From Acidobacteriota bacterium (lineage in GTDB: Bacteria > Acidobacteriota > Terriglobia > UBA7540), in assembly GCA_021786455.1 (NCBI GenBank), contig JAJYNF010000289.1, positions 1 to 7,356 of the forward strand: DNA of 7,356 bases, given 5' to 3'. This document shows, piece by piece, positions 5,278 through 7,356 of the stretch. How positions within the stretch are numbered: the stretch's first letter is position 1; each line of letters opens with the position of its first letter. The position numbers and the translations under genes were made by a program. A model generated the notes under the pieces. The model searched no databases. It saw only the letters and a list, made by a program, of their open reading frames with translations, and had not been told where the DNA came from.

Positions 5278-6708
5278 TTAGACACGCTGGCGAAAAGCAA
5301 TCAGCGGCTCCTGGAAAGTGGTGGGATAGTTAGCCGTGTAGCACGCCAAGCAATAACCGCCGCCCTTGCCGCCCACGGCTTCCTGCAGGGCCTCGAGCGC
5401 GAGGTAACCGAGGCTGTCTGCTCCAACGTACCGCCGGATTTCATCCACGCTGTGGTTTGAAGCAATGAGCTCCTTCCGGTTGGGCGTGTCAATTCCGTAA
5501 TAGCATGGCGATATGGTTGGCGGGCAACTAATGCGAAGGTGAACCTCGCGCGCGCCCGCATCCCTTACGATGCCCACAATTTTCCGGCTGGTTGTCCCTC
5601 GAATAATCGAATCGTCCACCAGGACAACTCGTTTTCCTTGCAAGAGCTGCCGCACCGGATTCAGCTTGAGCCGCACGCCAAAATCGCGGATGGCTTGGCT
5701 AGGCTCAATAAAAGTCCGGCCCACGTAATGGTTTCGAATGAGCCCAAAGCGCAGTGGCACACCGGATGCGGCGGCATAGCCGAGCGCGGCCGCGACGCCT
5801 GAATCGGGAACCGGAACAACCAGATCCGCCGCCACCGGATGCTCGCGGGCCAACAATCTCCCCAGCATCTCACGGCTTTCCTGAACGGACCGGCCGAAAA
5901 TCAAGCTGTCGGGCCGGGAGAAATAAACATGCTCAAAGACACAGCGGGAAAAGGGCATGGGCGGCGCGTAGCGTAGGGACGTCATGCCGCGCTGGTCAAA
6001 AATCACCATCTCGCCCGGCTCAACCTCGCGCTCGTAAGTGGCTCCAATCAGGTCGAAGGCGCAGGTTTCCGAGGCGACCATCCAGGCGCCGTTCAGCCGC
6101 CCGAGGCTCAGCGGGCGAAAACCGCGCGGATCGCGGATGGCATACACGCTGTCCTTAAACAGCATGACCAGCGAATAGGCGCCGGAAACCTTATCGAGCG
6201 CGTCGGCGATGGATTCCGGTGTGCCGCTCTGCTTGGAGCGGGCAAAGAAGTGGAGAATGACTTCCGTATCGCTGGTTGTCTGGAAAATATCACCGCGGCT
6301 TTCGAGCTCCCGGCGAATCGAGGCGGCGTTGACCAAATTACCGTTGTGGGCAAGAGCCACTTCCCCTTTCTGGCAGCTCACCGTCAAAGGCTGAGCGTTC
6401 TTGAGGTCCGTGTCGCCTGCGGTTGAATACCGCGTGTGCCCGATGGCCGCCTGACCATGAAGCCCGCGGAGCGCCTCCTCGGTAAACACATCCGCGACGT
6501 GCCCCATGGCTTTGTGGCTGAGCAGCTTGTTGCCGTCGGAAGCAGCAATGCCCGCGCTTTCCTGCCCGCGATGCTGCAGGGCGTAAAGCCCCAGGTAAGT
6601 GAGTTTGGCGGCTTCGGGATGCCCGTAAACAGCAAACACCCCGCATTGATCGTGCCACTTGTCGTCAGGGATGACGATGCTCGGAAAGAGGTTTGCGCCC
6701 AGAATCAA
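5278..6708 (-). CDS. purF: Amidophosphoribosyltransferase, 4Fe-4S type
   Basis: PurF makes 5-phosphoribosylamine from PRPP and glutamine, the first committed step of purine synthesis, in the cytoplasm. Numbered from the TTG at 6708 (476 aa): a 21-residue propeptide precedes the glutaminase nucleophile C22 in 'CGVFAVYGH'. 'GLYALQHRGQESAG' (40-53), 'GHTRYSTAG' (90-98) and 'AHNGNLVN' (120-127) are typical of class II glutamine amidotransferases. The phosphoribosyltransferase half has the PRPP loop 'VVLVDDSIIRGTTS' (361-374). Cysteines 256, 402, 453 and 456 ('CVFEHVYF', 'SPCYYGID', 'CLAC') match the four 4Fe-4S ligands of B. subtilis PurF, with similar spacing. The frame stays open up to another TTG at 6897, but that extension resembles nothing in PurF, and the candidate promoter would start transcription at about that base. 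GGGGAG (6717-6722) lies 8 nt before the TTG at 6708, so I prefer that start. lepB follows after 5 nt. Confidence 0.95.
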   Translation of the reverse strand: MILGANLFPSIVIPDDKWHDQCGVFAVYGHPEAAKLTYLGLYALQHRGQESAGIAASDGNKLLSHKAMGHVADVFTEEALRGLHGQAAIGHTRYSTAGDTDLKNAQPLTVSCQKGEVALAHNGNLVNAASIRRELESRGDIFQTTSDTEVILHFFARSKQSGTPESIADALDKVSGAYSLVMLFKDSVYAIRDPRGFRPLSLGRLNGAWMVASETCAFDLIGATYEREVEPGEMVIFDQRGMTSLRYAPPMPFSRCVFEHVYFSRPDSLIFGRSVQESREMLGRLLAREHPVAADLVVPVPDSGVAAALGYAAASGVPLRFGLIRNHYVGRTFIEPSQAIRDFGVRLKLNPVRQLLQGKRVVLVDDSIIRGTTSRKIVGIVRDAGAREVHLRISCPPTISPCYYGIDTPNRKELIASNHSVDEIRRYVGADSLGYLALEALQEAVGGKGGGYCLACYTANYPTTFQEPLIAFRQRV

Positions 6709-6902
6709 AAAACCATCTCCCCACGGGAAAACGAGGCCGCCGCCCCGGTTTAATTTTCTTCGCTTCTCCTCAACGGGTCGGAACCATTCCCCAACGCGCA
6801 CCCCAAGCTCACCTGGGTTGCCAGATTCGAGCTCGGCCGCGCGATCCCTCACCCACGGCTCCACGCCTTCGGGCCGCAAGCTCAAGGCACCTTCCAAACC
6901 TT

Positions 6903-6930
6903 ATTTTACCCGATAACCCTTCCCGCGCAA
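6903..6930 (-). promoter_or_regulatory. Candidate purF promoter
   Basis: On the minus strand TTGCGC (6930-6925) is followed after 16 nt by TAAAAT (6908-6903), a five-of-six match to the sigma-70 -10 consensus; the -35 match is poor (TTG only), as expected for a regulated promoter. Transcription would start near 6896, giving a leader of about 190 nt before the preferred purF TTG. The -35 hexamer lies inside one arm of a 9+9 bp inverted repeat. Confidence 0.45.
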
Positions 6931-6960
6931 CTGTTTTCCTGTTGCGATACGACAGTTGCG
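6926..6960. repeat. Perfect 9+9 bp inverted repeat plus a third half-site, possible operator
   Basis: CGCAACTGT (6926-6934) and its exact reverse complement ACAGTTGCG (6952-6960) are separated by 17 nt. A further copy of the core, GTTGCGATA at 6941-6949, repeats directly as GTTGCGATA at 6955-6963, so the GTTGCG core occurs three times in 38 bp. The left arm overlaps the -35 hexamer of the candidate purF promoter, the position expected for a repressor site. The binding protein is unknown; it does not obviously match the E. coli or Bacillus PurR boxes as I remember them. Confidence 0.5.
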
Positions 6961-7301
6961 ATATTGGCGCCTGACGGGGAGGCCGGCGTGCGATAACCTG
7001 CGCGCCGCGACCCTCTTTACGCCGAGAATCATCTGCAAGGCCGCCGACGGAGGCTCTTATTGAGGATTGCAAAATACAAGGATGTTCTTTTCTGTAACGG
7101 CGCTGCCCGCCGGGCCGGCGAGACGGCGCTACAGTCAGAACTGTCACTATACATATTGCAAGCATCCGTAGGGCACGAGATACGCCATACGGTTTGAAAA
7201 GCATCTAGGGTGACCCGGAACCCAAGCCGCCCATTTGAGTTCAAAGATTTGGGGCTAAGAGCTGAACATGCGCTGGCGTAGAATGCGAGGGAGGCTTGCT
7301 G
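6961..7301. other. Intergenic region between the divergent purF and plus-strand genes
   Basis: About 340 nt with no gene I can support. It contains an 8-bp direct repeat flanking a GC hairpin (7097-7130), a small ACAGT-CAGA-ACTGT inverted repeat (7131-7144) just before a TATACA box (7148-7153) that lacks a good -35, and an AGGGAGG Shine-Dalgarno (7288-7294) for the gene at 7302. I did not find a convincing plus-strand promoter. Confidence 0.5.
7097..7130. repeat. 8-bp direct repeats flanking a GC-rich hairpin
   Basis: ACGGCGCT occurs at 7097-7104 and 7123-7130. Between the copies lies CGCCG-GGC-CGGCG (7108-7120), a 5-bp stem with a 3-nt loop. There is no T run, so it is not a typical terminator. 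It may be a protein site, a small mobile-repeat remnant or chance. Confidence 0.35.
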
Positions 7302-7356
7302 ATGAAGAAGCTTTCTGAATATTGTCTCGTCGTGGCGGCGGCCGCGGTGGTGGTGA
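7302..7356 (+). CDS. N-terminus of an exported or membrane protein (runs off right edge)
   Basis: The first 18 codons are visible. AGGGAGG (7288-7294) lies 7 nt before the ATG at 7302-7304, a strong start. The product begins MKKLSEYC and continues 'LVVAAAAVVV': a two-lysine n-region followed by an Ala/Val-rich hydrophobic stretch, as in a Sec signal peptide or first membrane helix. With no more sequence, its function and family cannot be named. An overlapping out-of-frame reading (ATG at 7268 to TGA at 7316-7318, 16 codons) crosses this start but has no Shine-Dalgarno. The gene is divergent from purF and could share its regulatory region. Confidence 0.7.
   Translation, partial: MKKLSEYCLVVAAAAVVV

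Noticed and set aside
7083..7172. Small plus-strand ORF beginning ATG TTC TTT TCT
   Set aside because: About 29 codons, with AAGG immediately against the ATG and so at the wrong spacing, and with repeats inside. There is no support for it being coding.
6809..7204. Minus-strand open frame of 131 codons upstream of purF
   Set aside because: Arg-rich text without motifs, overlapping the candidate purF promoter and repeats, with no Shine-Dalgarno; probably chance.
1..7356. Mobile elements, CRISPR arrays, tRNA or rRNA genes, defence systems
   Set aside because: I looked on both strands for transposase or integrase motifs, regularly spaced repeats, and tRNA-like T-loop/acceptor pairs, and found none that hold up.

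Overview
The window looks like part of a chromosome from a GC-rich bacterium, most likely an uncultured member of the Acidobacteriota. That placement is an inference. It rests on (a) an archaeal/fungal-type aspartate-semialdehyde dehydrogenase, (b) a C-terminal fragment resembling the domain that follows the haem part of acidobacterial 'photosynthetic reaction centre cytochrome c subunit-like' proteins, and (c) a broken secreted-protein gene with an 'ELDFPYWSLQDGFSSTL' block that I associate with acidobacterial hypothetical proteins. Nothing here is a plasmid, phage, IS element, CRISPR array, tRNA or rRNA that I can recognise.

Layout. Positions 1-3196 hold a minus-strand lysine/diaminopimelate cluster, read right to left: an M20 metallo-hydrolase (DapE/ArgE/LysK type), asd, dapB, and dapA, which runs off the left edge. 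Asd makes aspartate semialdehyde, DapA condenses it with pyruvate, DapB reduces the product, and the M20 enzyme could remove the acyl group later in the pathway. asd and dapB are 2 bp apart. Positions 3197-4444 contain no intact gene. This stretch holds a spacer and two damaged genes lying head to head: a minus-strand C-terminal fragment with a frameshift (about 3632-3990) and a plus-strand secreted-protein gene (about 4023-4440). The plus-strand gene keeps a promoter-like element, Shine-Dalgarno sequence and signal peptide, but its frame is broken and it is cut off by the end of lepB.

Positions 4445-6708 hold a two-gene minus-strand unit, purF followed by lepB with a 5-nt gap. PurF is the first committed enzyme of purine synthesis and is of the Bacillus subtilis type, with four cysteines placed to bind a 4Fe-4S cluster. 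The open frame upstream of purF is about 63 codons longer than the family needs; a TTG at 6708 with a good Shine-Dalgarno sequence is the more likely start. A candidate purF promoter (TAAAAT, 6903-6908) has a 9+9 bp perfect inverted repeat over its -35 region, the best regulatory candidate here. A divergent plus-strand gene begins at 7302 and leaves the window after 18 codons.

No clearly new biological system is visible. The most useful observations are the two-gene graveyard with its C8 tract inside a promoter spacer, and the repeat-covered purF promoter.
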